Origin: Histomonas meleagridis
Lineage: Eukaryota; Parabasalia; Tritrichomonadida; Dientamoebidae
Length of the DNA: 64,000 nt
Assembly: GCA_020186115.1 (NCBI GenBank)
Contig: WSYJ01000025.1
Location: 516,690-580,689 of the forward strand
Direction of reading: 5' to 3'
A model generated the notes under the pieces. The model saw nothing but the letters and a program-made list of their open reading frames with translations, searched no databases and was not told the DNA's origin. A program made the position numbers and the translations under genes. This document shows, piece by piece, positions 41,950 to 51,512 of this stretch (the stretch's first letter is position 1; every line of letters starts with the position of its first letter).

Positions 41950-42774
41950 ATGAATTATTCTCAAATTATTTCTAATGATATTGGGGAAGAATCTCAAACT
42001 TATTTTTCAGATGAACAAAAAGTAAGAGTGTTCCTTGAATGGTATCGAGAACACAACCCAAATACAATTTATGGATATTTGAGATTATTTGTATCAGCTT
42101 TTACTTTTAATTTGAACCAAAACCAAACATTCGATTTTACCGAAAATTATGAATTTAGAATATATTTAAAAGGTTTAAAAAGAGAAATGCTAGGAGGTTC
42201 ATCAAAGAATGCAAAAAGTTACATTACTCCAGCAATATTGATGTCTTTAGCTCCCAATGTTAAATTAAATAACAATAAATCTATTCAATTGATGACAATC
42301 TATTCTCTTTGTTATTATGGATTATTAAAAATTAGTGAATGTTTAAACATTCGAAAAAAAGAAATAATCAAAGATGAAGAAGGGAAAATTGTACTTATGA
42401 TTCCAGTCTCTAAAACTGATCAAACTGGAAGAAGAGTTCAAGTTTCTATTGTAAATTCAAATACAAATTATTCACCCTTTCAATGGTTAGAATTATGGTT
42501 TTCATCAAACAATTTTAGTTCAGATGATTTTATCTTCAATATAACAGAGAGATCTGTTCGTTACAACCTTAAAAAACAATAAACGAAATTAAACATTAAT
42601 GCCACAAATTACAGCACACATTCATTTCGAAAAGGTGCTGCACATCAAGCAGCTAAAGCGAAAATAAATGATTGCCAAATAAAGGCGATGGGCCGTTGGC
42701 TTTCAAATTGTTACCAAACATATACACCGGTTCTAATGGTCGAAGCTGGAACCAATGTAACCCCATTCATTTAA
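41950..42774 (+). pseudogene. Tyrosine recombinase (crypton-like), one in-frame TAA
   Basis: The frame from MNYSQIISNDIGEESQTYFS runs 210 codons to TAA at 42,580, then continues in frame for 63 codons. The first part has the recombinase core box YYGLLKISECL (the usual Arg is Lys here). After the stop come HSFRKGAA (HxxR), MGRWLS and YQTYTPV with the likely nucleophile Tyr. Length and box order fit eukaryotic YR transposons (crypton or DIRS type) or YR-bearing Polinton-like viruses. The K-for-R change in box I and the stop suggest it is inactive. Confidence 0.65.
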
Positions 42775-43171
42775 TTAAACGAAATTGAATAATTTTTGTT
42801 TATACAATTTTTTTTAAGTTTAAAATTAATTGAAAAAGTCACATTGAAAAAGTTTTCGAGAATTCATATGCATATGGTTAAAAGATAGATCTGACGTTAG
42901 ATCAAATCTCAAAAATATCTATGCATCAATTCCCCCTTTAATTGCAACCAAGTAACCACAACAATGACACATCATCGTAATGATAATGAATTCAAAGTTG
43001 TTGAGTATTCATCATATTTTAAATTGAGATTTGGGGAGGTCATTTTTATTTACGTAATTTATAAAACACAGAATATACTGAATGTTCAGAAAATGGTATT
43101 CAAAAAGAAATCTTTTGAAAAATATTTAGTCGGAAAAACTCTATATAAACTTATAATAATACTTTTATTAA

Positions 43172-45088
43172 TTACAACAAAGTTTTTGCTTTCTGTGTAT
43201 AACAGGAATTATTTCCATAAAGTTGGTTATAAAGGAAATGATTTTCAGATGCAAGAATTTGGCATTCCTTCGTGTACTTATCGTTAGATACTTTTTCTTT
43301 TTTGATTTCTCTTTCGAGCGAGAAAATTTCTTTGTTTTTTGCGCTATTATTACCTTGGAGGATGTTGATATATTCTATATGATTTTCTCTTTCAGCTTGA
43401 AATTCATTTAATTTTTCTTCAAGTTCATTATTTTGTTCTATTTTTTCTTTTATTATTTTATTTAGTTCATCAATTTCAATTTCTTTTTGTGAATTCACTT
43501 TTTCAACTTTTTCTAATTTTAATGAACAATTTTTCATATTCTTCTTAATTTGTATATATTTTTGTTTTAAATTTTGGTATGTATTTACATCAATTAATTT
43601 TGAAAGTTCTAAATTTAGTTCTTTAATTTGTTTTATAAGGATTTCTTCATTTTTAACATTTTTAATAATAATTTCTTCTTTTTTATTTAATTTTTCTGAT
43701 ATTTCATTAATTTTATTTTTAAGTTCATTTTGTACAATTTGGTTTTGTTCTATGTTTTCATTCAATTTATATAAATTTTGTTTTAATTCTTTATTAATTG
43801 TTTGTAAACTTTTTTGCTTTGAGTTTATCATCCACCACCAATTTCTATTATCTAAAACATAATTATTACCAACAGCACAAAGTTTTGGAATTCTTTTAAT
43901 AAGAATAATAGATATAATTAATGTTTGCATTGATATTTTATTATTATACAATGATTTTCGTGATTTTTCAATTACGTTTGTTATTTTAATTTTATTTTTG
44001 AGTAAATCATTTTTGTTTTTTAATTGCTTAATTTGGATTTCATTTGATTCGTTTTGTTCATCTTGTTTGATTACTTTCTCTTCAATCTCATCAATAAAAT
44101 GTAATGATTCTTTCATTTGAGAATTATCTATTAAAAGCGTTTTTATTGCTTTGAGTATTTTCTGTGGTTGATCGATTTTTATTCCAAGAGAAGAAGCAAT
44201 TTTCTGAATGAATGAAATTAATTTCTTATTGTTTTCAATTTCTTTCTGATTATTTTCTAATAGATTTTGATAACTTTCATTTGTTTCGATATTAATTTCT
44301 TTTAGTTCATTGATTTTCTTCTTTAATTTATCAATGGTTTGATTTGTTAACGTAAGTTCAATATTTTTTGTTTTTAAGTTAGTTATTTGTTTATGGTATT
44401 CTTTAAGTGTTTCTTTTTGTTGTAAATTGATTGATTGGACTAATGATAATTGATTTGTCAGATGTTCTATTTGATCTTTAAGTTGTTCATTTTGTTGCTT
44501 AATTGTGTTTTTTTGGGTCTGTGCTTTATCTTTTTCTGATTGAAGTATTAAAAATTGTTTTTTAAGATTATTTATATTTTCCTCATAATCTGATTTTGTT
44601 TCATCGAGAAGTTTCTCTGCTTCATTTATATTAAGCCTTAAACTTTCACATTTTAATTCATAAATTTGTACTTGATCTTGGAGATGCCTTTTATTTTCAT
44701 GAATTTGTTCTTCAAGTTCATTAATTTGTTGAAGTTGTGATTTGTTTTTGTTTTCATTTGTTTCAAGTTTTTGTTGTAATTTTTCAATTTGAGATGCTTG
44801 AAGAGAGTTTTGCTCTTCGAGTTCTTCAATTCGCCTTTTTGCTTGATCTAATTGATTTTTATAGTAATCATATGAAATTTTATAATCTTTTCTAAGTACA
44901 TTATTCTCTTCAATTACGTCATTTAGTTGTGATTTTAAAGTACATATTTCTTTTTGGCATTCGAGCATTTCATTCATTTTTTCTTGATATTGATCTAGTA
45001 AATTATCTTTATCATCTGAATTGTTGGAACCAGAAAATAAAGGGAGAGAAATTTGAGAATTTGATTTTGTTTCTAAAGACATAAACAC
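43172..45088 (-). CDS. Large coiled-coil protein
   Basis: 638 residues, almost entirely heptad-patterned, rich in L, K, E, Q and N from residue 30 onward (for example NNLKKQFLILQSEKDKAQTQ). An interruption near residues 375-425 (ILIKRIPKLCAVGNNYVLDN) contains a more hydrophobic region. Such proteins are common cytoskeletal or Golgi-tether-like scaffolds in trichomonads. Intact. Divergent from the pseudouridine synthase with 93 bp between them. Confidence 0.7.
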   Translation of the reverse strand: MFMSLETKSNSQISLPLFSGSNNSDDKDNLLDQYQEKMNEMLECQKEICTLKSQLNDVIEENNVLRKDYKISYDYYKNQLDQAKRRIEELEEQNSLQASQIEKLQQKLETNENKNKSQLQQINELEEQIHENKRHLQDQVQIYELKCESLRLNINEAEKLLDETKSDYEENINNLKKQFLILQSEKDKAQTQKNTIKQQNEQLKDQIEHLTNQLSLVQSINLQQKETLKEYHKQITNLKTKNIELTLTNQTIDKLKKKINELKEINIETNESYQNLLENNQKEIENNKKLISFIQKIASSLGIKIDQPQKILKAIKTLLIDNSQMKESLHFIDEIEEKVIKQDEQNESNEIQIKQLKNKNDLLKNKIKITNVIEKSRKSLYNNKISMQTLIISIILIKRIPKLCAVGNNYVLDNRNWWWMINSKQKSLQTINKELKQNLYKLNENIEQNQIVQNELKNKINEISEKLNKKEEIIIKNVKNEEILIKQIKELNLELSKLIDVNTYQNLKQKYIQIKKNMKNCSLKLEKVEKVNSQKEIEIDELNKIIKEKIEQNNELEEKLNEFQAERENHIEYINILQGNNSAKNKEIFSLEREIKKEKVSNDKYTKECQILASENHFLYNQLYGNNSCYTQKAKTLL

Positions 45089-45181
45089 TAATAATCGAAA
45101 ACAAAGAACAATATTTAACGTATGTGTTTAACGTTCGCGTGCTTTTTAACGTATTTTTAAAAGTGACATTTCTTTTGGCTC
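45089..45181. promoter_or_regulatory. Bidirectional promoter region
   Basis: 93 bp between two divergent host genes. It contains TTAACGTATGTGTTTAACGT-like repeats (three AACGT words at about 45,116-45,152) and AAAAGTGACATTTC next to the plus-strand start. TAACG words are known Myb-type recognition cores in Trichomonas; use here is inference. Confidence 0.5.
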
Positions 45182-46270
45182 ATGGGAATTTTTTTCTCAA
45201 AACCACAAGAAAGCACATCTGAGAAAAAAAAAGAACAAAACAAACCAGTCCTTGTACCGGGGCAATCGCACGTTCCCCTCGTTCTTTGTTATTCTTATAT
45301 CGGAACAGGATATCATGGTTTACAACAAAATAAAGGACAAAAAACAATTGAAAGTGACTTGTTCCATGCGCTTATTAATAGCTATTTAATTAGACCCGGT
45401 GTTATTGCCAACCTCAATAAAATCAAATGGAATGAAGCATCCAGAACTGATGCAGGAGTTCACTGTTGTGCCCAAGTATTATCATTCAACGCACGCTTTT
45501 TTGTTGGTTTGAAAACAAAAGATGTTCCTGCACTTATTAATTCCAATTTACCACAAGGATCAACAATTGTCGTTTGGAAAGCAATTGATGTCGGCAGACA
45601 TTTCCAAGCACAAAAGTTTGCTGAATACAGAAAATATTTGTATCTTATGCCATTATATGCTCTTGGTGATAATCCAGATTTTGACTTCATCAAGAATCAA
45701 GTTCTTCCTGAATTTATTGGAGAAAAGAACTATCATAATTATACCAGGGGTGTTTCTCCAACAAATCCCTCAGCAATGAGAACTATAACGCATTTCAGTT
45801 TTTCTGATCCTTTTGACTTAGAAGGAGAACAGTACATTTTGTGGACAATAAGAGGCAAATCATTTATGATCAATCAAATCCGCAAAATGCTTGCCACGGT
45901 TCTTTCATGTGCATTTGGATTATTAAGTATAGAAGATCTTCGAAAAACTTTTACAGCAACAAAATGGGCTTTACCGAGGTTGCCTGGTGATGGTCTTATG
46001 CTTGATCGAGTAGAATATCCTGGATTTAAGCGCAACGCAGCGAAAACACCTGAATTCGCAAATCCTAACAAAGATGTTGAATTTGAAATTGTGAGACCCC
46101 AAATTGAAAAGTGGAAAAGTGACGTTTTATTCCCTCACATCGCTTCAATCGTAAAACAGGAGGATACATTCCGTGTTTGGATAAGAGATGTTCTTTTGCC
46201 ATATCCGCCGGTTCCACAGGATATAATGAACCAACAAAACATAGAAAGAGAACAGATGGAAGAAAAATAA
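45182..46270 (+). CDS. PUS1: tRNA pseudouridine synthase, TruA/Pus1 family
   Basis: 362 residues. Key elements: YIGTGYHGLQQN (substrate-binding start), IESDLFHALI, and EASRTDAGVHCCAQVLSF with the catalytic Asp in the SRTDAGVH signature. RTITHFSF and the later GKSFMINQIRKMLATV strand also fit the family. This enzyme isomerises uridine in tRNA (positions 26-40 depending on paralogue), usually in nucleus or mitochondrion-related organelles. The start is the ATG at 45,182; the N-terminal 30 residues are lysine-rich and not conserved. Intact with host-like GC. Confidence 0.9.
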   Translation: MGIFFSKPQESTSEKKKEQNKPVLVPGQSHVPLVLCYSYIGTGYHGLQQNKGQKTIESDLFHALINSYLIRPGVIANLNKIKWNEASRTDAGVHCCAQVLSFNARFFVGLKTKDVPALINSNLPQGSTIVVWKAIDVGRHFQAQKFAEYRKYLYLMPLYALGDNPDFDFIKNQVLPEFIGEKNYHNYTRGVSPTNPSAMRTITHFSFSDPFDLEGEQYILWTIRGKSFMINQIRKMLATVLSCAFGLLSIEDLRKTFTATKWALPRLPGDGLMLDRVEYPGFKRNAAKTPEFANPNKDVEFEIVRPQIEKWKSDVLFPHIASIVKQEDTFRVWIRDVLLPYPPVPQDIMNQQNIEREQMEEK

Positions 46271-46334
46271 TTTTATTATAAATGAAATTATAAATATCAA
46301 AAATACAAACAAAATAATAATTACGAATAAATAG

Positions 46335-46551
46335 GGAATAGAATATGTTATAGTTGGCATAACATTATCACTCTGTGATGAGAAAATACAACGTCATAAG
46401 GGCTTTATTAGAGAGAATTATCAGTTGGTTGAGAATTGGGTCATTGTTCTCCCAATAATCTCTATAGGTGCCATCCGTTATGATCGTCGTCGTAAGGATG
46501 TTCCTTCATATCTTATTCACCCTCAATTAATAAATCTCCCACAACATTAAA
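46335..46551 (+). other. Open frame without ATG upstream of the capsid-like gene
   Basis: About 71 codons, including CDEKIQRHKGFIRENYQLVE and GAIRYDRRRKDVPSYLIHPQ, ending 12 bp before the capsid-like start. It may be the 3' end of another viral gene or host-virus junction sequence. No family recognised. Confidence 0.3.
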
Positions 46552-46563
46552 TTTTTTATTGTT

Positions 46564-47074
46564 ATGCCTCGTAGGTCACGTAGACGTAGTTATTCACGTG
46601 GACGTCCATTAAAAACTGTAAAGTATTTAAATGAGACTTATAATTGTTCTGGAAATATTGCATTTAATGTGAGTTGGTGACGGTGCCATAGGTGATCAAG
46701 TAAATACCACCCTCATTACTGTATTCGCTACCCAAGGTATGCGTAAAGTAAAGAATTTTACTTTAAAGATGATCACTGATGTTGATATTCCATTATTATG
46801 GGCTCTAGTTTATGTCCCCAATGGTACGGTTGCTCAATCAATGTCACTTGGTACCCCTGCTGCCCCTGTTTCATTATATGAACCCAATCAAAATGTTATA
46901 ATGTCAGGGTACCTTACCCCTAATGCTCAACAGACTCAAGTATTTCGTACTAGGTTAGCACGTAATTTGAATTCAGGTGATTGTATTGTTTTATGTTTAA
47001 AAGTATCTATTCCCGGCACTGAAATTTCCGAAAAGTTCCTAGGGGTTAAATTAAATTATGCTATCACTTATTAA
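46564..47074 (+). pseudogene. CRESS-DNA-virus-like capsid gene, frameshifted
   Basis: The start (MPRRSRRRRSYSRGRPLK) is an arginine-rich, DNA-binding N-arm typical of small ssDNA virus capsids. After about 36 codons the frame shifts and the rest (46,739-47,074) continues as a beta-rich domain with LLWALVYVPNGT, SLYEPNQNVIMSG and TRLARNLNSGDCIVLCL. These motifs resemble capsids of stool-associated and protist-associated CRESS-DNA viruses. Around 170 residues in total, which is short. GC is higher than in flanking DNA. The gene is broken, so no functional capsid protein is made from this copy as it stands. Confidence 0.65.
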
Positions 47075-47100
47075 TAAAAAATTTTCCCACTTTTATTTTT

Positions 47101-47742
47101 ATGTTTGACCCTCAGCGCATTGGTCCTATTAGTGAATCATATTATTCACGTAATAAGGGACGAGTGTTACAACGTAAGTTGGTTCCTCCTCTTGATCCTC
47201 CTATGACTAAATATGATTTAGATCGTGCTTATGAAGTTATTAAGAACAACGGTATTGTTGCTGATTATACTGTTCAAAATAACATTGTTAATTATCCTGG
47301 TTCTACTAGTACTAAACGTATTGCATATGAAGTTGGATCTACTATTAAAGTAGTTATTCCTATTTCATCAATTAAACTTGGTACTGATTCTACTAATGTT
47401 TTTCCATTAACCCAATTTATATATCCTACTGGTTTGAATCAGTCAATAGATTATACACATTATTATGTCTTTATTTGTATTCAACCCAATTCTCCTACTT
47501 CAGATTATACTCTTATTCGTGTTAATATTATTTCTCAATCTGAAATATCTCAATCAGGTTTTATGTATTATTATTTATATGATTTTGGTACAATTAAACC
47601 AGATAATGCTGATTGTACTGTACTATTTCTTACATCTAATGAATCTGTTGTATTAGTACTTTGATAAACTAATTTTAGTGTTGCTGCACCTAGTAAATTA
47701 TATGTTCCTAATTTTAATTATACTTTTAATGTTACATCGTAA
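47101..47742 (+). pseudogene. Second structural-type gene of the CRESS-like element, tandem stops near the end
   Basis: Starts 26 bp after the capsid-like gene: MFDPQRIGPISESYYSRNKG. A basic N-terminal third is followed by beta-rich segments (STIKVVIPISSIKLG; YTHYYVFICIQPNSPTSDYT). A TGA-TAA pair at 47,662-47,667 is followed in frame by 25 more codons (SVAAPSKLYVPNFNYTF) to a TAA at 47,740. The family is not recognised. Its position and composition fit a second virion protein. The codons are T/C-ending, unlike nearby Mavericks. Confidence 0.5.
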
Positions 47743-47904
47743 AATGTAAGCCATTCAATTGATTTTTAGATATTTTTTTTTTCTATCGGTTTTCCTTATT
47801 GATTTTTTTTTTCTCTTCGACTCAGCACATAAATGATAATAACAAAGTTTGTTCACTCAATGGGCAATTGAGAACTTTTTTATTTTTATCTTTTTCTTTA
47901 AACC

Positions 47905-47985
47905 AAGGTACCCCCTCCCCCAAAGAGAGCCCTAATGGCGAATGAGTGCATTTATCACAAACATGCCGAAGCCCGACTCCGCGGA
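47905..47985 (+). repeat. GC-rich dispersed repeat, copy 2 (partner 22,047-22,130)
   Basis: CCCCTCCCCCAAAGAGAGCC, then CTAATGGCGAATGAGTGCAT and GCCCGACTCCGCGGAGCAC. Almost the same as copy 1 (two-base indel and three substitutions). It lies in the gap between the structural genes and the convergent Rep fragment. Confidence 0.8.
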
Positions 47986-48360
47986 GCACTTTTTTTATAA
48001 AAGGGCGTAGAAAGGTGATCAGTATAGAGTGTACTAGGGGTGGGGGTCAGGTTTAAATTCTATTTTTGAAAAAGACCGTTATTTGTAAACGTTTAAAAAT
48101 AAAAATTTTTCGCTAGGTCCATATCTCGCGGAAAACGTTAACTGGTACCTCCAGCCAAGATCTTATTACCTAGCACAAAATATAAATTTGTTCATTTCGG
48201 GCCTCCTGATTTTTGAAATTGAATACTTAATTTTTAAAATTCAATTCATTTTGATCGGAATTCTTCATTTTTCATATCACATGTACGAAAACTTGCCCAC
48301 CAAGAAAAAATGGAATCTCAAAAAGTGTCTGGTATGTAAAAAATAATTTTAGGAAACCCT

Positions 48361-48840
48361 TTATTGAGTCAAAATGTTCCTATTTAATTGAGTTTGGAGG
48401 AATATGTCATTAGGATCATTTACGTTGACCTCTTTAAATTTTCTTTTGATGGCCAATGCATCATTTTTGTTTCCAAAACAGTTTTCTATTGAATGATTCG
48501 ATGTTACTATTAAGAATCATTTTCCTGGGTTTGCTTTTATAGCTGCGCCTTTTATTTCAGCAGCAAACCAGAATCTATCTGACCAATTTTTGATGTGGTC
48601 GATTAATAATTTTGCCTTATCTGACGACATATATTCAATTAGTACTAGTTTATGGCGGAAGTCATCATACCCTTCCCACCATTTATTTTGAAACTTGAAG
48701 AATGTTTTATCCGGGTCCATTTGGATTCTTGCCCATTTTGTTTTTCCCGTACCCAAATAGCATTGCTAAACACATATTTATAGGGTGGGCCCAGCCAATT
48801 GATCGTGATTTATAACGATTTTATTCATCGATTCAATTGG
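48361..48840 (-). pseudogene. CRESS-virus Rep helicase-domain fragment
   Basis: On the minus strand: INHDQLAGPT, two stops, CYLGTGKTKWAR (Walker A), FKFQNKWWEGYDDFRHK, LVLIEYM (Walker B position), an in-frame TGA at 48,517, then FLIVTSNHSIENCF (motif C with TSN) and ALAIKRKFKEV (arginine finger region), ending at TAA 48,361. This is the superfamily 3 helicase half of a CRESS Rep. The HUH endonuclease half is not seen; a mariner lies just beyond. Convergent to the structural genes, as in ambisense CRESS genomes. Inactive because of stops. Confidence 0.8.
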
Positions 48841-48938
48841 CATTTAAAAATAATTTTTGTCAAGTCTATCATTAACTAATAATCGATTTTTCTTTAATTG
48901 AATTCAAAAAAATGACGTTTAAAATTTTTACCCCTCCA

Positions 48939-50039
48939 TTATGGAGCTTGATCAAAAATCAATCACAATATATCTCGCGATGAAGGGAATGTCAGCAAAA
49001 GCGTTTCATACCGAAATGGAGATCATATTGGGCGAAGAATGTATTTCATATTCAACAGTATGTAAATACCTCAGACAAAGAAGTTTTGATCAAACATTGT
49101 CACCTAACATTAGTGAACCGATTACCCCTATTGACGAAAATGTTGATTTAAAAATTTTGAAAATTTTAGATAAATTTCCATATGCTTCAATAAGACAAAT
49201 AGCTAAGTTAACAGAGATTCCAAACACTACTGTATATAGGCATCTTACTGAAAAGCTTGGCTATGAAAATAAACTTTTAAAGTGGGTTCCACATTTACTG
49301 ACGAAAGATATTAAAAAACAAAGAGTCACTAAATCAATTCAACTTTTAAAGACATTAGAGATTGCAAGACATAACAGTTATAAATATTTTATAACAGGTG
49401 ACGAGTCCTGGTTTTATTATGATTATTATTATGTTCGACAATGGATACCACGAGGAACACCACGAGGTACAATAAGCAAAAGGACTATTACGCAAAAAAA
49501 AGTAATGTTGACGGTTTTTTGGAATCCCCACGGATTTAAAGTTATTGACTTTCTTTCAAAGGGAGAAACATTTAATTCACAATATTATGTAAAATATATT
49601 TTATCAAAACTTTCCAAAAAGAATGGTACAAATCCTAAATATGACACAAGAAAAATTACTGTACATGCCGATAATGCAAAACCGCATACGTCGAGATTCA
49701 CAACTTTATATATGGACTCCAACAAGCTCAAAAGGGCACTTCATCCCCCCTACTCCCCAGATATAGCTCCTTCAGACTTTTTCCTATTTGGGTATGTAAA
49801 AGGAAAAATGGAAGGATTTCAATATGAGAGTAGAGAAGAAATTGAAGAAAAAGTGACTTCAATATTATTAAATATACCGAAAGAAACTTTGCAAAGCGTT
49901 CTTGACGAATGGGAAAAAAGACTTAAAAAAGTTATCGAAACAAATGGATAGTATATTTAATAAACATTTCATTTTTATCAATAAATTTAAAAAAACTTGA
50001 AAAATGAGTGAGATACTACAGTTGGGGTGGAACACCCTA
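48939..50039 (+). mobile_element. mariner transposon lacking its left terminus
   Basis: The right end (GGGGTGGAACACCCTA at 50,024-50,039, followed by TA) matches the complete element at 9,972-11,151. On the left, similarity starts right at the transposase ATG, and the 80 bp of leader and inverted repeat are absent. The left junction therefore lies exactly where CRESS-derived DNA begins, suggesting a deletion or recombination at that point. The element cannot transpose by itself in cis. Confidence 0.85.
48941..49951 (+). CDS. mariner transposase, intact frame
   Basis: 336 residues. N-terminal paired HTH region (ELDQKSITIYLAMKGMSAKA; FPYASIRQIAKLTEIPNTTV), then the catalytic triad: TGDESWF (first Asp), VHADNAKPH (second), SPDIAPSDFFLFG (third), with 34 residues between the second and third Asp, i.e. 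DD34D, diagnostic for mariner. It cuts and pastes DNA at TA sites. The frame is uninterrupted. A downstream TIR is present, but the left one is missing. About 97% like the broken copy at 10,051-11,071. Confidence 0.95.
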   Translation: MELDQKSITIYLAMKGMSAKAFHTEMEIILGEECISYSTVCKYLRQRSFDQTLSPNISEPITPIDENVDLKILKILDKFPYASIRQIAKLTEIPNTTVYRHLTEKLGYENKLLKWVPHLLTKDIKKQRVTKSIQLLKTLEIARHNSYKYFITGDESWFYYDYYYVRQWIPRGTPRGTISKRTITQKKVMLTVFWNPHGFKVIDFLSKGETFNSQYYVKYILSKLSKKNGTNPKYDTRKITVHADNAKPHTSRFTTLYMDSNKLKRALHPPYSPDIAPSDFFLFGYVKGKMEGFQYESREEIEEKVTSILLNIPKETLQSVLDEWEKRLKKVIETNG

Positions 50040-50041
50040 TA

Positions 50042-50290
50042 CAATGTGAACGTTCACGTGGTGGTTATGTATTTGATGGTTTAGATTCTAATGGACAAAA
50101 TATACCAATACAAATTAAAGGTCAACCAATTTATACACAAGCTAATGATACATATCATAATATAGATGATGCTGGAAATCATCCACCTCCCCCTCAATTA
50201 TTCATTTGTCGTGATACTTATTTCACATTTAATTTACATAACGGATTGAAATATTATGCTAATGGTATCCATTGGATATTAAATAAATAA
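50042..50290 (+). pseudogene. C-terminal fragment of a Maverick virion-type protein
   Basis: Open from the mariner's right TA to a stop at 50,288: GGYVFDGLDSNGQNIPIQIK, then NHPPPPQLFICRDTYFTF and YYANGIHWILNK. It has no start of its own, so the mariner interrupted it. Beta-rich with a PPPP loop. Adjacent genes are of Maverick type, but the family is uncertain. Confidence 0.4.
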
Positions 50291-50298
50291 AAAAAATT

Positions 50299-51006
50299 TT
50301 ACTTAGTTCTTAGTTTAATTATACCTCTTTTTTCCGATTCGACTACTAAGCGTATGCTATTGAGGTTTTTGGCTATCACAAGATTATCAGTGAAGGGTGT
50401 TTCTTCATATATTATAAACCATTGATCCTTGTATACTGCTATATGGACTGGTTCCTTAGAGCTGTTTATATAGCCAAAATAATTATAATAATCACGGTAA
50501 ATATTATATCTATTAATCTCCCGAACTATTGGTCTGATTATTAGTAATCGGTTGTTTGTATAGTACCCCCGATGAAGGTATAATTTTATACCCAATTGAA
50601 GACATGCTACATGTAATTCTTGACGATTACCTATAAAATCTTTCTCATCCATATGTACTTTTAGACTATCCTTAAAGTCTAAACTAAAACCTAATTTCTG
50701 GAAAGCATAGGCTACATCCCATTCCAATAAGTGAGAATTTATAGATGAGAAGATATGGAGTCTTCTCAAATACTTTTTAACATGTTCAGGGGCACTATCT
50801 TCAACAAAGGAGACAGGTTTTTCTAATTCCTTAAATAAATTATGCACATTCTCATCCTCTTCATCAAGTTCAAAATCAGAAGAATCTGATGGAGGTTGAG
50901 AGCAAGGTGCTTTGAGACCTAGGACCCTTCTACCAAGGATATTTTGGGGATTACTAAGAGTAGTATTGAATGTCATCCTTATTAAGTGTAACGATGATGT
51001 GATCAA
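50299..51006 (-). CDS. Hypothetical protein next to Maverick genes (235 aa)
   Basis: Intact. An acidic N-terminal region (SDFELDEEDENVHNLFKELE) is followed by a mixed alpha/beta domain: SINSHLLEWDVAYAFQKLGF, ELHVACLQLGIKLYLHRGYY, EPVHIAVYKDQWFIIYEE. The distribution of H, C and late H suggests, very weakly, a papain-like fold; a nucleophile cannot be assigned. Better GC and intactness than its neighbours. May be a Maverick or a host gene. Confidence 0.5.
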   Translation of the reverse strand: MITSSLHLIRMTFNTTLSNPQNILGRRVLGLKAPCSQPPSDSSDFELDEEDENVHNLFKELEKPVSFVEDSAPEHVKKYLRRLHIFSSINSHLLEWDVAYAFQKLGFSLDFKDSLKVHMDEKDFIGNRQELHVACLQLGIKLYLHRGYYTNNRLLIIRPIVREINRYNIYRDYYNYFGYINSSKEPVHIAVYKDQWFIIYEETPFTDNLVIAKNLNSIRLVVESEKRGIIKLRTK

Positions 51007-51135
51007 CGGTCATACGGCATTTTTTAAATAACATTTAAAAAAATTAACATCCATTTATCTATTCAAATATACACATGTGTAATTTTGTAATACATTAATA
51101 TAACTATTTATTATTTCATATTAATCCTATAAAAA
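51007..51135. other. Short spacer
   Basis: AT-rich upstream region shared by the gene at 50,299 and the ankyrin remnant; no motif stands out. Confidence 0.4.
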
Positions 51136-51512
51136 ATGACTTGGATATTAAATTCTTTATTTGGAATTTTTTTTAATAATTTTATATTTCAAAATAATAT
51201 TTGGAAATTATTTCAATTATTTTTTACAGCACTTATGAAAGCGTCTGAAAAAGGTCATACAGAAATAGTTCAATTACTTCTTGAACAAGAAGGAATTGAT
51301 ATTAATGCTAAAGATATTTATTTGTTTTATTTAAAATATTTTGAAAAAATATGAAATTTCATATAAACATTTGGAATTACTTATAAACATATAAAACAGC
51401 GCTTATGATAGCATCAGAAAAGAAAAATGCAGATATTATTCGATTATTTGCAGACAAAATTCAACATCATAAATGTGATGACATAATAAAATTAAAAGAT
51501 TCTCAAGGATAA
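51136..51512 (+). pseudogene. Ankyrin-repeat protein remnant
   Basis: First repeat: TALMKASEKGHTEIVQLLLE then QEGIDINAKD (51,229-51,315). Second repeat in another frame: TALMIASEKKNADIIRLFA (51,396-51,452), ending DSQG-stop at 51,510. The TALM-x-ASEKGHTEIV sequence is the standard ankyrin type of trichomonads. The repeats are 170 bp apart instead of 99, so about 70 bp of unrelated sequence separates them. Confidence 0.7.

Noticed and set aside
42964-43287. Plus-strand frame overlapping the coiled-coil gene's end
   Set aside because: No start context or motif; overlaps an intact gene on the other strand.
46672-46690. GTGAGT at the capsid-gene frame break as a 5' splice site
   Set aside because: No acceptor or branch motif follows; a simple indel explains the break.
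48145-48175. AAGATCTTATTACC as a CRESS replication-origin nonanucleotide
   Set aside because: No flanking stem could be drawn, and the word differs from the usual NANTATTAC.
50299-51006. Adenovirus-type maturation protease
   Set aside because: The His/Asp/Gln/Cys order of that family is not present; no Cys follows the candidate His.
51136-51512. Introns separating the two ankyrin repeats
   Set aside because: The 70-bp insert lacks trichomonad splice signals (GYAYGY start, ACTAACACACAG end).
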